Assembly (NCBI RefSeq): GCF_000297395.2
Contig: NZ_HF570107.1
Span: 30,509 to 74,657 of the forward strand
Length of the DNA: 44,149 nt
Direction of reading: 5' to 3'
Source: Micromonospora lupini str. Lupac 08
Lineage (GTDB): Bacteria; Actinomycetota; Actinomycetes; Mycobacteriales; Micromonosporaceae
A program made the translations under genes and the position numbers. Below, piece after piece: positions 16,734-25,444 of this stretch; within the stretch, counting starts at the first letter, position 1; every line of letters starts with the position of its first letter. The notes below the pieces were generated by a model. The model was not told where the DNA came from and made no database searches. It saw nothing but the letters and a program-made list of their open reading frames with translations.

Positions 16734-17959
16734 GGCGTACCCGTGAAGCGGCGCGAGTGGACCGGGACGCCGCGCCGGTCCGACTGGCCCCGGCCGACCT
16801 GATCGGTCTGGGTCTGCTCGGCCTCCGCACGCGCACGGCGCGGGCCGCGCTGTCGGCGCTCGGCATCGCCATCGGCATCGCCACCCTGGTCCTGGTCACC
16901 GGGATCCCCGCGTCGAGTCAGCGGGCACTCGAGGAGAAGCTGGCCGCCCTGGGCACCAACCGACTTCAGGTCACACCGGCGCCCAACCGCGAGCCACCGG
17001 TCAAGCTGCCCGTCGAGTCGGTGGACATGGTGTCCCGGATCGCGCCGGTGACGGTGGCGAGCGCGACCGCCGACTTCGGGCTGAACGTCGCCCGCTCCGA
17101 CCGGACCGGCCCTGGCGACTACAACGCGATCGCGGTTGTCGCCACCAGGACGAACCTGCTCGCGGCGATCGACGGCCGGGTACGTTCCGGCCGTTTCCTG
17201 GACTCCGCGATGGAACGGCTGCCGACAGTGGTCCTCGGCTCGGTCGCCGCCCAACGGCTCGGCTTCACCACAGTCGACCTCTCCCAGCCGATCCAGGTCC
17301 ACCTCGGCGGGCAGCGGTTCAGCGTGATCGGCATCCTCGACCCGGTGCCACTCGCGCCCGAGATCGACCGCTCGGCGATGATCGGCTGGGAGGCGGCCAA
17401 CCGCTGGCTGCGCTTCGACGGGCACCCGACCCGGATCTATGTGCAGACCACCGACGCCCAGGTGGTCGCGGTGCGCTCGGTCCTGGCGGCCACGGCCAAC
17501 CCGGAGCATCCGGGCGACGTACTGGTCAGTCGCCCCTCGGACGGGCTCGCCGCCAAGCAGGCGGTCCGGCAGACCTTCAACTCGCTGCTGCTCGGGCTGG
17601 CCGGGATCGCGTTGTTGGTAGGCGGCATCGGGGTGGCGAACACGATGTACATCTCGGTGTTGGAGCGGCGCCGCGAGATCGGCCTGCGTCGGGCTCTGGG
17701 TGCCAACAGGGGCCAGGTGCGGATCCAGTTCGTGACCGAGTCGATCGTGCTGTCGGCGCTCGGCGGAGCAGCCGGGGTGCTGACCGGCGCGGTGGCCGTC
17801 GCCGGCTACGCCACCCTCCAGCACTGGCCGGTGACGATCCCACCCGCGGCGGCCGCCGCCGGGCTGGGAGGCGCCCTGGTCGTCGGGGTGTTGGCGGGTG
17901 TCTATCCGGCGATGCGGGCGGCCTCGCTCGACCCCACCGAGTCGCTCGCCAGCGTCTGA
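16730..17959 (+). CDS. MacB/FtsX-type ABC transporter permease
   Basis: 409 aa, ATG overlapping the ATPase stop. After a polar N-terminus a first helix appears in [21 protein letters not shown] large extracytoplasmic MacB_PCD domain follows (about residues 60-270), then the FtsX domain with three helices, including [40 protein letters not shown], the coupling-helix signature. This is the standard four-helix MacB topology. The gene ends the exporter part of the operon. After 73 bp, including a probable promoter, comes the response regulator, so the two-component system may be expressed both with the transporter and on its own. Confidence 0.9.
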   Translation: MRRTREAARVDRDAAPVRLAPADLIGLGLLGLRTRTARAALSALGIAIGIATLVLVTGIPASSQRALEEKLAALGTNRLQVTPAPNREPPVKLPVESVDMVSRIAPVTVASATADFGLNVARSDRTGPGDYNAIAVVATRTNLLAAIDGRVRSGRFLDSAMERLPTVVLGSVAAQRLGFTTVDLSQPIQVHLGGQRFSVIGILDPVPLAPEIDRSAMIGWEAANRWLRFDGHPTRIYVQTTDAQVVAVRSVLAATANPEHPGDVLVSRPSDGLAAKQAVRQTFNSLLLGLAGIALLVGGIGVANTMYISVLERRREIGLRRALGANRGQVRIQFVTESIVLSALGGAAGVLTGAVAVAGYATLQHWPVTIPPAAAAAGLGGALVVGVLAGVYPAMRAASLDPTESLASV

Positions 17960-17998
17960 GCTGCCGTTAGGAATCTGTCAGGTCGGGTGGGAAATCGG

Positions 17999-18025
17999 TT
18001 CGGTGCCGCAGCGGCGACCTATCAT
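17999..18025 (+). promoter_or_regulatory. Possible leaderless promoter of the two-component system
   Basis: TATCAT at 18020-18025 ends 7 nt before the ATG at 18033, the spacing of a -10 element for a leaderless transcript, and no ribosome site lies before that ATG. The -35 region is weak (TTCGGT near 17999). Prediction from spacing only. Confidence 0.35.
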
Positions 18026-18032
18026 CGCCGAC

Positions 18033-18731
18033 ATGTGTGCGATGGTCCTGGTCGCCGACGACGACCTGCGGCACGCGGAGGGGATCCGCCGCTATCTCGT
18101 GGCCGACGGCCACGAAACCATAGTGGTGCACGACGGGCGGGCGGCGCTGGACGCCGCCCGCCGGGACCGGCCCGACCTGCTGATCCTGGACGTGATGATG
18201 CCGGGACTGAACGGCCTGCAGGTGTGCCGCACGCTGCGGCAGGAGTCGGACGTTCTGGTGCTCATGCTCACCGCGCGCCGCACCGAGAGTGACCTGCTTC
18301 TCGGACTGGAACTCGGCGCCGACGACTACCTGACCAAGCCGTTCAGCCCCCGCGAGCTGGTGGCCCGCATCCGTACCCTGCTGCGCCGCGCGCCAAGGAG
18401 CGCGCCCCAGCACACCGCCCGGGGCCTCCGGCGGGTCGGTCGGCTCAGCATCGATCCGGTCGGGCACCACGTCACTGTCAACGGCGAGCGGGTCGAGTGC
18501 ACCCGTGGCGAGTTCGCGATCCTGGCCGCCATGTCCGAGCAGCCGGACCGGGTCTTCACCCGCGCACAGTTGCTGCACCACACCCGTGGCCTCGACCGCA
18601 GCTCGACCGAGCGCACCATCGACGTACACGTGATGAACCTGCGCCGCAAGATCGAAGTCGACCCGAGACGTCCCGAACAGTTGCTCACCGTGCACGGTGT
18701 GGGCTACAAGCTGGCTGTGTGCCCTCCGTGA
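18033..18731 (+). CDS. OmpR/PhoB-type response regulator
   Basis: 232 aa from the ATG at 18033. The receiver domain holds the acidic pair VLVADDD (residues 6-11), the phospho-acceptor Asp53 in LLILDVMMPG, the Thr switch in LMLTARR and Lys102 in LTKPF. A winged-helix DNA-binding domain follows (about 135-230) with CTRGEFAILAAMSE and the recognition-helix region STERTIDVHVMNLRRKIE, ending VHGVGYKLA. This is the OmpR class. The stop overlaps the histidine kinase start by 4 nt. The downstream kinase is its partner, and the upstream MacAB-like exporter is the likely target, as in many Gram-positive peptide-sensing modules. Confidence 0.93.
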   Translation: MCAMVLVADDDLRHAEGIRRYLVADGHETIVVHDGRAALDAARRDRPDLLILDVMMPGLNGLQVCRTLRQESDVLVLMLTARRTESDLLLGLELGADDYLTKPFSPRELVARIRTLLRRAPRSAPQHTARGLRRVGRLSIDPVGHHVTVNGERVECTRGEFAILAAMSEQPDRVFTRAQLLHHTRGLDRSSTERTIDVHVMNLRRKIEVDPRRPEQLLTVHGVGYKLAVCPP

Positions 18732-20668
18732 GTGCGGGCCGGGTGCCGCTGCGGCACAGCCTGGTGACCCGGCTGCTGGTCTCCTCGGTCGTGATCGCGC
18801 TGGCTGCGATCTCGGCCACCGCCTGGCTGGCGGCGACGACCACCACCCGGGCGATCAACTACGAGCAGGGCGGCGCGGCCGCCGACCAGAGGGCCGTCTA
18901 CGAGGCGCTTGTCGGCTACGCGGCCACCCACCACGACTGGTCCGGTGCCGCCGCCATGGTTCACTCGCGCGCCGCCAAGCTGGGTCGCCGCATCACGCTG
19001 ACCACCGACGACCACAAGATCATCCTTGACTCGCAGGCCGGACCGGCGCTGCGGAACACCCGCCCCTCGGCGGTGGTGGATCCGCTCCACGTCGACCTGG
19101 ACCTGACCGGCGGCACCGAGCACATCGACGAGCGCGCCACCGGCCCGTACACCGTGCCGGCCGAAGACCGGTACGTGCTGAGCGAGGTGGCCAGGAACGC
19201 CCTGACCTGCTTCAACAAGATGGGCTACGACGGTGTCGTCGAAACCTCGAAGACCGGTCGCCCGAGTGTCGTCCTCACCACCGTCCGCGCCGAGGCCGAG
19301 CGGCCACTGACCCGGTCCGTGACCGAGAGCTGCGGACTCGAACTCGACAGTCTGGTCAGCCCGGCCGAGAAGAAGGCGCTCCAGACGTTGAGCACCTTGA
19401 CCGCCAGTTGTCTCGGCCTGGGCGACCGCTCCTCCCAGTTGCGTATGACGCCGACCTTCGAGGCGTACCTGGGTGAGTCGGCGGTTGTCCGGACCGCGCA
19501 CGAGAAGATCAAGGTGACGCCGCCGTCGCTGCTCAAGCCGGCCGGGCCGGTCGGCGTCGTGCAGGGCTGCGTCGAAGCCGGGCGCAGGACCCAACTTCGA
19601 CCGTACGTGGCACCCCGCGCGCTGCTGTTCGTCACCGCGCCCGGCACCGGCCGCACCACGCTGAGCCTGTCCGGCGGCAGCATCGGTCGAATCGTGGCGG
19701 TCACCGGCGCGGTCCTGCTGGCCACCGTCGCGGCGACCGTGCTGATCGGCCGGCGCCTGGTGCGGCCGCTGCGCAACCTCGCCGAGGCGGCCGAACTGCA
19801 CACGCCAGCCCCGGTGTCCACCCGCGACGAGATCGGCCGGTTGGCGCGCGCCCTGAACGACTCCGCAAAACGCCGGGAACGGGCCGAGGCGCAACGCCGC
19901 ACGATGGTCAACGACGTGGCGCACGAGCTGCGAACCCCACTCAGCAACATTCGTACCTGGTTGGAGGCGGCCCAGGACGACCTGGCCCCGACCGATGCCC
20001 AACTACTGGCGCTGCTGCACGAGGAAGCACTGCTGCTCCAGCACATCATCGACGACCTCGGCGACCTGGCGGCAGCCGACGCGGGCACACTGCGGATCGA
20101 CCTGAGGCCGACCGACCTGCGGGACGTGCTCACGCACGTGGTCGACAGCCACCGGGGCAGCGCGTTCGCGGCAGGGGTACGCCTGGAGCTCACCGTCGCG
20201 GGAGATCCGGTCGTGCGAGCCGATCAGGCACGCCTACGGCAGGTGATCGGCAACCTGATCTCGAACGCCATCCGGCACACCCCGCCCGGCGGCTCGGTCA
20301 CTGTCGACGCGAACGGCCCGACCATCTCCGTACGGGACACCGGCACCGGCATCGGTCCGACCGACCTGCCGAAGATCTTCGACCGCTTCTGGCGGGCCGA
20401 CGAGTCGCGCAGCCGGGTGACGGGCGGGAGCGGGCTCGGCCTGGCGATCGCGCGCCACCTGACCGAGGCACACGGCGGCACGATCGAGGTGGAGAGCGAG
20501 CCGGGCCGGGGCACGCTCTTCACCATCCGACTGCCGGGCTTCGACGCACGTACCTCTGCCGATCGGGCTCACGAAGGACTTGTTGAGCGCGGCCAACGGT
20601 TGGCCTCAGGTCAGACAGGGCCGCCCGGTCCGACCGAGGTCGAACCGGGCGGGCAGTCGCCGGTCTGA
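18728..20668 (+). CDS. Sensor histidine kinase with a large Cys-containing ectodomain
   Basis: 646 aa from GTG 18728, which overlaps the regulator stop (GTGA); the frame is open further upstream but lies inside the regulator gene. Helix 1 is at about 14-36 and helix 2 at about 320-343, enclosing roughly 280 residues outside the cell with Cys residues in LTCFNKMG, ESCGLEL, TASCLGLG and VQGCVEAG that could pair. A HAMP domain follows (RRLVRPLRNLAEAAE), then the H-box DVAHELRTPLSN with His399, the N-box GNLISNAIRHTP, and GTGIGPTDLPKIFDRFWRAD and GGSGLGLAIA for ATP binding. The ectodomain is much larger than in intramembrane-sensing bacitracin-type kinases, so it probably binds a ligand or a partner lipoprotein outside the cell. 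Confidence 0.92.
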   Translation: MSAGRVPLRHSLVTRLLVSSVVIALAAISATAWLAATTTTRAINYEQGGAAADQRAVYEALVGYAATHHDWSGAAAMVHSRAAKLGRRITLTTDDHKIILDSQAGPALRNTRPSAVVDPLHVDLDLTGGTEHIDERATGPYTVPAEDRYVLSEVARNALTCFNKMGYDGVVETSKTGRPSVVLTTVRAEAERPLTRSVTESCGLELDSLVSPAEKKALQTLSTLTASCLGLGDRSSQLRMTPTFEAYLGESAVVRTAHEKIKVTPPSLLKPAGPVGVVQGCVEAGRRTQLRPYVAPRALLFVTAPGTGRTTLSLSGGSIGRIVAVTGAVLLATVAATVLIGRRLVRPLRNLAEAAELHTPAPVSTRDEIGRLARALNDSAKRRERAEAQRRTMVNDVAHELRTPLSNIRTWLEAAQDDLAPTDAQLLALLHEEALLLQHIIDDLGDLAAADAGTLRIDLRPTDLRDVLTHVVDSHRGSAFAAGVRLELTVAGDPVVRADQARLRQVIGNLISNAIRHTPPGGSVTVDANGPTISVRDTGTGIGPTDLPKIFDRFWRADESRSRVTGGSGLGLAIARHLTEAHGGTIEVESEPGRGTLFTIRLPGFDARTSADRAHEGLVERGQRLASGQTGPPGPTEVEPGGQSPV

Positions 20669-20677
20669 GTCGCGCCG

Positions 20678-22246
20678 TCAGGCCGGGGCGGCTGGGCAGC
20701 TCGCGCCGGCCGGCGGTACGGCTCTCTCGGTGAGGTACCGCTCCACGTAGGTCCGGGTGCACGCTGTCCGCGGGTAGCTGGCGTGGCCCGACCCCTCGTA
20801 GGTGACGAGTGCGCCCCGCCCGCCGAGCTGGCTCACCACCCGCAGGGCCCCGTCGTACGGGGTGGCCGGGTCGTACCGTCCGTTGAGCACCAGAACCGGG
20901 GCTGTGGTCTCCACCCGCAGCCGATGTTGGGGATTGACGGCCGTCCAGCCCAGGCAGATCGCGGCGAACCGGACGGTCAGTGGGGAGGCCCGCAGGTGGG
21001 GCGCCGCGGCGCGGGACAGTTCGAGATACCGCTTCCAGTCGGCGAACCCGTCGACCGGCAGCGACCAGTCCTGGCAGAACGCCGGCAGCGCGTACTCGGT
21101 CAGGGCCTGGTTGGTGTCCACCGGCACCATCGGGGACGCGAGCGAGGCGGGCTCGCCCCGCTCGAGCGCGAGAAGCATTGTCGCGAGGTCCGCCCAGGTC
21201 GAGTCGAAGAAGTTGACGAAGGTCGCGAACCCCAGCTCGAACCACGTCAGCCTGGCGCCGGTGGATGCGTCGACAAGCGTGCCGGCGTCGGCGCGGCGCA
21301 TCAGCCCGTCGAACAGCGCCGGTACGTCGCGTCCGTGCAGCGCGCAGCTCGAGGTCCGCTCGCACCAGGTCACGAACTCGTGGAACAGGGCCTCGTTACT
21401 GGCCGCCCCGCTGCGGAAGAACGTTCCCACTCCCTGGCTGTGGTCCATCACGCTGTCCATCGCCAGTGCGCGGACGCGGTCGGGAAACAGTTCGGCGTAG
21501 GACTGCCCGATCAGGGTGCCGTAGGACCACTGGTAGAAGCTGAGTTGCCGCTCGCCGAGCGCGGCCCGGACGGCGTCGGTGTCGCGCGCGACGCTCGCAC
21601 TGTCGATGTGGTCGAACAGTGGGCCACTGTGAGCGCGGCAGTCGTCGCGCAACTGGCGGTTGTAGGTGCGGAGTCCGTCGAACTCTGCCGCGTTGGTGGG
21701 CGTCAGGGAGGGGTGCCGGGCCAGCAATGCCGACGAGCAGCGCACCGGTGCGCTACGGACGGTGCCCCGAGGATCGAAGCCGACGAGGTCGAAGCGACGC
21801 AGCACGTCCGGCCCGAGCTGGCTGGTGGCCGTCAGCACCGTGTCCACCCCGGACAGCCCGGGACCGCCGGGGTTGAAGACCAGGACGCCGATGCGGGCGG
21901 CCGGGTCGGTGGCGGTACGCCGGGCCAGGGCCAGGGGGAAGGTCGCCCCTCCCGGCCGGGCCCAGTCCACCGGCAGGCGCAGGGTGCCGCAACGCGTGCC
22001 CGGATCGTCGGGCCGCTCCGGGCACGCCTGCCAGTCGATACGGCCGTTCCAACCGCCGGTGGCGTCTGCGACGGCCGAACCGATGCCGCCGGCCGCCCCC
22101 GGCGTGGCGCCCGCGAGCGACGGCGGGGCGGTGAGCGACAGGGCGACGAGGACCGCGACGACGGCCCCGAGGTTGCGGAGAAGCCGCCGGCGCCGACGGT
22201 CGACCCCGCTGGGATGCCAGGAGGTGGTTCTTTTCGTGGTCAGCAT
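20678..22246 (-). CDS. Secreted alpha/beta-hydrolase, tripeptidyl aminopeptidase (SlpD/TAP) type
   Basis: 522 aa from the ATG at 22246. The N-terminus has basic residues (VDRRRRRLLRN) and a long hydrophobic run ending LTAPPSLAGA, a Sec signal. The fold motifs are GVLVFNPGGPGLSG (oxyanion side), FYQWSYGTLIGQSYAELFP with the nucleophile Ser in WSYGT, VLVLNGRYDPATPY with the acid Asp, and GSGHASY with the catalytic His. A C-terminal Cys-containing TAP cap (ACTRTYVERYL, ASCPAAPA) completes the family layout. Relatives remove tripeptides from secreted proteins or peptides outside the cell. The gene is transcribed in the same direction as the SARP gene, 70 nt after its stop, so it could be in its unit. 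Confidence 0.87.
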   Translation of the reverse strand: MLTTKRTTSWHPSGVDRRRRRLLRNLGAVVAVLVALSLTAPPSLAGATPGAAGGIGSAVADATGGWNGRIDWQACPERPDDPGTRCGTLRLPVDWARPGGATFPLALARRTATDPAARIGVLVFNPGGPGLSGVDTVLTATSQLGPDVLRRFDLVGFDPRGTVRSAPVRCSSALLARHPSLTPTNAAEFDGLRTYNRQLRDDCRAHSGPLFDHIDSASVARDTDAVRAALGERQLSFYQWSYGTLIGQSYAELFPDRVRALAMDSVMDHSQGVGTFFRSGAASNEALFHEFVTWCERTSSCALHGRDVPALFDGLMRRADAGTLVDASTGARLTWFELGFATFVNFFDSTWADLATMLLALERGEPASLASPMVPVDTNQALTEYALPAFCQDWSLPVDGFADWKRYLELSRAAAPHLRASPLTVRFAAICLGWTAVNPQHRLRVETTAPVLVLNGRYDPATPYDGALRVVSQLGGRGALVTYEGSGHASYPRTACTRTYVERYLTERAVPPAGASCPAAPA

Positions 22247-22315
22247 TCGCCCAGCCTGCCGACGCCCGGTCCACGTCGGATCCACGCCGGTCCGGGGGCG
22301 GTCGGCGCAGGGCGC

Positions 22316-25117
22316 TCAGCGGTACGCCGCCAGCCGCTCGGACAGCACCATGGCCTGCGGATGACCGACCCGATCGAGGATCGCCAACGCCTGCCGCCAC
22401 AGGTCCACCGAGGTGTCGTGGTCGCCCACCGCCTGATGGGTGTCGCCGAGACGGACGAGCGTGTCCGCCCTCCCGCACGGGTCCTCGGCCTCGGCATAGA
22501 GCGCCAGAGCGCGCCGGTAGCAGTCGGCCGCGGTCGGGTGCGCCCCCAGCCCGTGGTGGGCGAATCCGAGACTGTCCCAGGTGTGGGCCGCGCCCAGCCG
22601 ATCCTCGGCCTCCTCGTAGAGCACGAGCGCCCGCTCGCAGTAGGCGATGCCGCGTTCGTACTCGTCCAGTCGCGCATGGCCCCAGCCGAGCCCGTTGAGC
22701 GCCGCCGCCATGCCGCGCCGGTCGTCGATGCTGCTGGCCAGCGTCAGCGCCTGCCTGGCGTGCGACAGGGCCGCTCGAGGGTCGCCCTCGGTGTCGAACA
22801 GCCAGGCGAGGTGCAGGTGTGCGCTGGCCTGTCCCGAGCGGTCGCCGACCTGGTCGCACCGTGTCATGGAGCGCCGAAGATGATGGTGGGCCGCACGGAA
22901 CCGGCGGAGTTGGATGTGCGCCAACGCGAGGTCCCGGTGCGCCAGCGCCTCGACCAGTGGATGGCCGCGGCGTTGCGCGACCGTGACCGCGGTGGCCTGT
23001 ACGGCGGCCAGGTCGTGCCACTGTGAGAGCCGGCTGAGCAGGGGTGTGAGGGCCTGGGCGAGCTGCCCGGCGTGCGTGTCGAAGCCGTGGGCGGCCGCGT
23101 CGTCGACGGTGGCCAGCAGTACCCGCTGTTCGGTGCCGAACCAGGCCAGCGCCGCCCGGTGATCGGCAAACGTCGGGGATGACGCGTCGAGGGGCACGGG
23201 CAGCGGATCAACCGGCTGCCAACCGGCGTCGACACGCCTCGCCGCGTCACGGGTGACACGCAGGTAGTGGTCGAGCACGCGCTTCCGGGCGGCTTCACGG
23301 TCGGCCGCCGAGTCGTGCGCGTCGGTCAACTCCTTCCCGTAGGCGCGGAGGAGATCGTGACAGTGGAAGCGGTTGGGGGACTGCTCGGCCAGCAGGTTCG
23401 CCCGGGTCAACTCGTCGAGCGCCGGCCGGATCAGGTGTGGCGGCGCGCCGCCGAGGCTGGCCGCCGCCGCCCCGCTGATGTCCGCCGCCGGGTGCAGGCT
23501 GAGCTGCCGGAACAGCCGGGCCGCGGCCGGGCTGAGCAGGCGGTACGACCAGGAGAGCACCGTACGCAGATCGGTGGCGGCGTCGTCGGTGACCAGGGCG
23601 GCGAGGCCGCCGCGACTCGCCGCCAGGTCGTCCGCGATGCCCTGGAGCGGGAACGTGGGCCGGGCGGCGGCGCGCGCGGCCACGATGGCAAGGGCGAGGG
23701 GCAACCGTGCGGTACGGCTGATCAGCTCGTCCACCGCCGCGGGTTGGGCGGCGGCCCGCTGCGCACCTAACCGGCGTACGAGCAGTTGGCGCGCTTCGGC
23801 GGTGCTGGGCAGGTCCAGGGCGACCGGATGCGCGCCTTCGGCGGCGACCAGCCCGGGCAGTGTGTGGCGACTCGTCACGAGCACCGCACAGCGAGCCGAC
23901 CCGGGAAGCAGCGGCCGCACCTGTTCGGCGTCGCGCGCGTTGTCGAGCAGGACGAGCAGCCGCCGGTCCGCGGTCAGGCTGCGGTACAGGGCGAACTGGG
24001 CCGCCGGTTCGGCGGGGATCTCCAGCGGCTTGACGCCCAGGGCGGGCAGGAGCGAGCGTACGACGACGGCCGACGGTGACGCCTCCTGCGCCGAGCTGCC
24101 GAAACCGCCCAGGTCGACGTGGAGTTGTCCGTCGGGGAAGTGGCGCAGGTTGTCGTGCGCCCAGCGCAGAGCCAGCCAGGTCTTCCCGACGCCGCCGGTG
24201 CCGGTGACGACCACCGTGCCGGCCGGCCCCGCGTCGCCGAGCAGCAGCGTTGTGAGCTGAGCCAGCTCGCGGGTCCGGCCGGTGAACAGCGTCGGCGGGG
24301 CCGGCAACTGCCGGGGGACGACCCGCGGCGCGGATTTCTCCACCGGCCGCGTCCCGGACGTCAACAGCTCCCGGTCGGCTCGCAGGATGCGGGTGTGCAG
24401 GTGTTGGAGATCGGGACCCGGCTCCACCCCCACCTCGTCGGCGAGCAGCCGATGGAGCTTGCGGTACGTCGTCAGCGCGTCGGCGCGCCGGCCGGCCCGG
24501 GCCAGGGCCACCATCAGCTGCCCCCACGGACGTTCACGGAGTGGATCCCCGTCGATCTGCGTCCGCAGCGGCTCGATCAGCTCGTTGTGTCGTCCGATCC
24601 GCAGTTGGAGGTCGGCGACCTCCTCCAGCAGACTCGACCGCTGCTCCTGGAGCCGCGTTCGGACGGAGAGCAGCACCCCGCAGCCGGGGAGGCCCGCGAA
24701 CGGCTCGCCACGCCACAGCGCCAGCGCCGACTCGAACGCCCGCAGGGCATCGGAGCAGCGGTCCTGGCGCAACGCATGGTACCCACGCTGGGTGAGGTCG
24801 TCGAAGGCCGCGCTGTCCAGCGCCTGTGCGTCGAGGACGAGACGGTAGCCGGTGGCCCCGGCGCGGATGGCCGGGTCGGGGGCGCCCGCGGAGTGCAGCA
24901 CCCGACGCAGCGCCCAGATGTAGGTCTTCACGTTGCCGGCCGCCGTCTTCGGCGGGCGTCCCTGCCACAGCTCGTCGACGAGCTGGTCGATGGACCACGC
25001 GGCGCCCGGCTGCGCCATCAGGATGGCCAGCAGGCGCACCCGCATCGGCGTGCCGAGGGCCAGCGGCGCCCCACCAGGTGACCGCACCTCCACCGGCCCG
25101 AGCAGGCGGTACCGCAT
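22316..25117 (-). CDS. AfsR/SARP-family regulator with NB-ARC and TPR domains
   Basis: 933 aa from the ATG at 25117, preferred over GTG 25147 because AAGGGA lies 8 nt upstream and the conserved start MRYRLLGPVEV begins there. Residues 1-95 are the SARP winged-helix DNA-binding domain (LGTPMRVRLLAILMAQPG, KTAAGNVKTYIWALRRVL). Residues 95-245 are the BTAD domain. An NB-ARC ATPase follows with Walker A VVTGTGGVGKTWLA, LLVLLDNARDAEQV and LVTSR. The last 300 residues are helical TPR repeats (HAGQLAQALTPLLSRLS, ALNGLGWGHARLDEYERGIAYCERALVLYEEA, and others). Such proteins activate secondary-metabolite or developmental genes in response to ATP state and partner binding. No biosynthetic cluster is visible here, so the target is unknown; the downstream peptidase is one candidate. 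Confidence 0.92.
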   Translation of the reverse strand: MRYRLLGPVEVRSPGGAPLALGTPMRVRLLAILMAQPGAAWSIDQLVDELWQGRPPKTAAGNVKTYIWALRRVLHSAGAPDPAIRAGATGYRLVLDAQALDSAAFDDLTQRGYHALRQDRCSDALRAFESALALWRGEPFAGLPGCGVLLSVRTRLQEQRSSLLEEVADLQLRIGRHNELIEPLRTQIDGDPLRERPWGQLMVALARAGRRADALTTYRKLHRLLADEVGVEPGPDLQHLHTRILRADRELLTSGTRPVEKSAPRVVPRQLPAPPTLFTGRTRELAQLTTLLLGDAGPAGTVVVTGTGGVGKTWLALRWAHDNLRHFPDGQLHVDLGGFGSSAQEASPSAVVVRSLLPALGVKPLEIPAEPAAQFALYRSLTADRRLLVLLDNARDAEQVRPLLPGSARCAVLVTSRHTLPGLVAAEGAHPVALDLPSTAEARQLLVRRLGAQRAAAQPAAVDELISRTARLPLALAIVAARAAARPTFPLQGIADDLAASRGGLAALVTDDAATDLRTVLSWSYRLLSPAAARLFRQLSLHPAADISGAAAASLGGAPPHLIRPALDELTRANLLAEQSPNRFHCHDLLRAYGKELTDAHDSAADREAARKRVLDHYLRVTRDAARRVDAGWQPVDPLPVPLDASSPTFADHRAALAWFGTEQRVLLATVDDAAAHGFDTHAGQLAQALTPLLSRLSQWHDLAAVQATAVTVAQRRGHPLVEALAHRDLALAHIQLRRFRAAHHHLRRSMTRCDQVGDRSGQASAHLHLAWLFDTEGDPRAALSHARQALTLASSIDDRRGMAAALNGLGWGHARLDEYERGIAYCERALVLYEEAEDRLGAAHTWDSLGFAHHGLGAHPTAADCYRRALALYAEAEDPCGRADTLVRLGDTHQAVGDHDTSVDLWRQALAILDRVGHPQAMVLSERLAAYR

Positions 25118-25181
25118 CGCCGGAGTCCCTTGCGCAGGGTCCATCACGTCATCGTACGGACCTCACCCGTCTCGGCCGGCC

Positions 25182-25216
25182 GGCGCGTGGCCTGGGCAGG
25201 CGCGTCGCCTGGGCAG
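25182..25216. repeat. Tandem 17-bp direct repeat upstream of the SARP gene
   Basis: GGCGCGTGGCCTGGGCAG (25182-25199) is repeated as GGCGCGTCGCCTGGGCAG (25199-25216), one mismatch, period 17 bp. It lies 65-99 bp upstream of the SARP start. SARP proteins bind direct repeats, but the usual period is 11 bp or a multiple, so a regulatory role is only a possibility. Confidence 0.5.
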
Positions 25217-25337
25217 AAGAAAGCAGGTCCACTTCCGCGCGAGGCCGAAGACGCTACGACACGAGGGCAGCGCCGGCTGACGGATGAGGGCCGGCTCTCG
25301 ACCGCGACATGCCGCCGCCCGCCGGACGCCGCGTTGC

Positions 25338-25366
25338 TTGTCGACGTAGGCGGAGGTTGTCATGAT
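25338..25366 (+). promoter_or_regulatory. Candidate promoter for the epoxide hydrolase unit
   Basis: TTGTCG (25338-25343), a 17-bp spacer and CATGAT (25361-25366) form a reasonable -35/-10 pair. Transcription would start near 25373, the A of an ATG, giving a leaderless mRNA. Confidence 0.45.
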
Positions 25367-25372
25367 CCGTCC

Positions 25373-25444
25373 ATGACGACAACTCCTGGCACGGACGGCG
25401 GTGCCGTCACCGTCCGTGGCTCGGCAGGGCGGTGCGGCTCATGA
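25373..25444 (+). CDS. Possible 23-aa leader peptide overlapping the epoxide hydrolase start
   Basis: A 24-codon frame, MTTTPGTDGGAVTVRGSAGR and three more residues, starts at the predicted transcription start and ends in ATGA, whose ATG (25441) is the likely start of the epoxide hydrolase. The hydrolase ATG has no good ribosome site at the usual distance, so translation by coupling from this frame makes sense. Alternatively this is the original N-terminus of the enzyme, split off by a small indel. Confidence 0.35.
   Translation: MTTTPGTDGGAVTVRGSAGRCGS

Noticed and set aside
20783..23026. 747-residue plus-strand frame opposite TAP peptidase and SARP genes
   Set aside because: Shadow: composition is Arg/Gly/Val-rich and it runs across two real genes and their gap.
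25362..25376. 4-codon frame MIRP with GGAGG upstream
   Set aside because: It starts inside the predicted -10 element, so the ATG would not be transcribed; the match to a ribosome site is likely chance.
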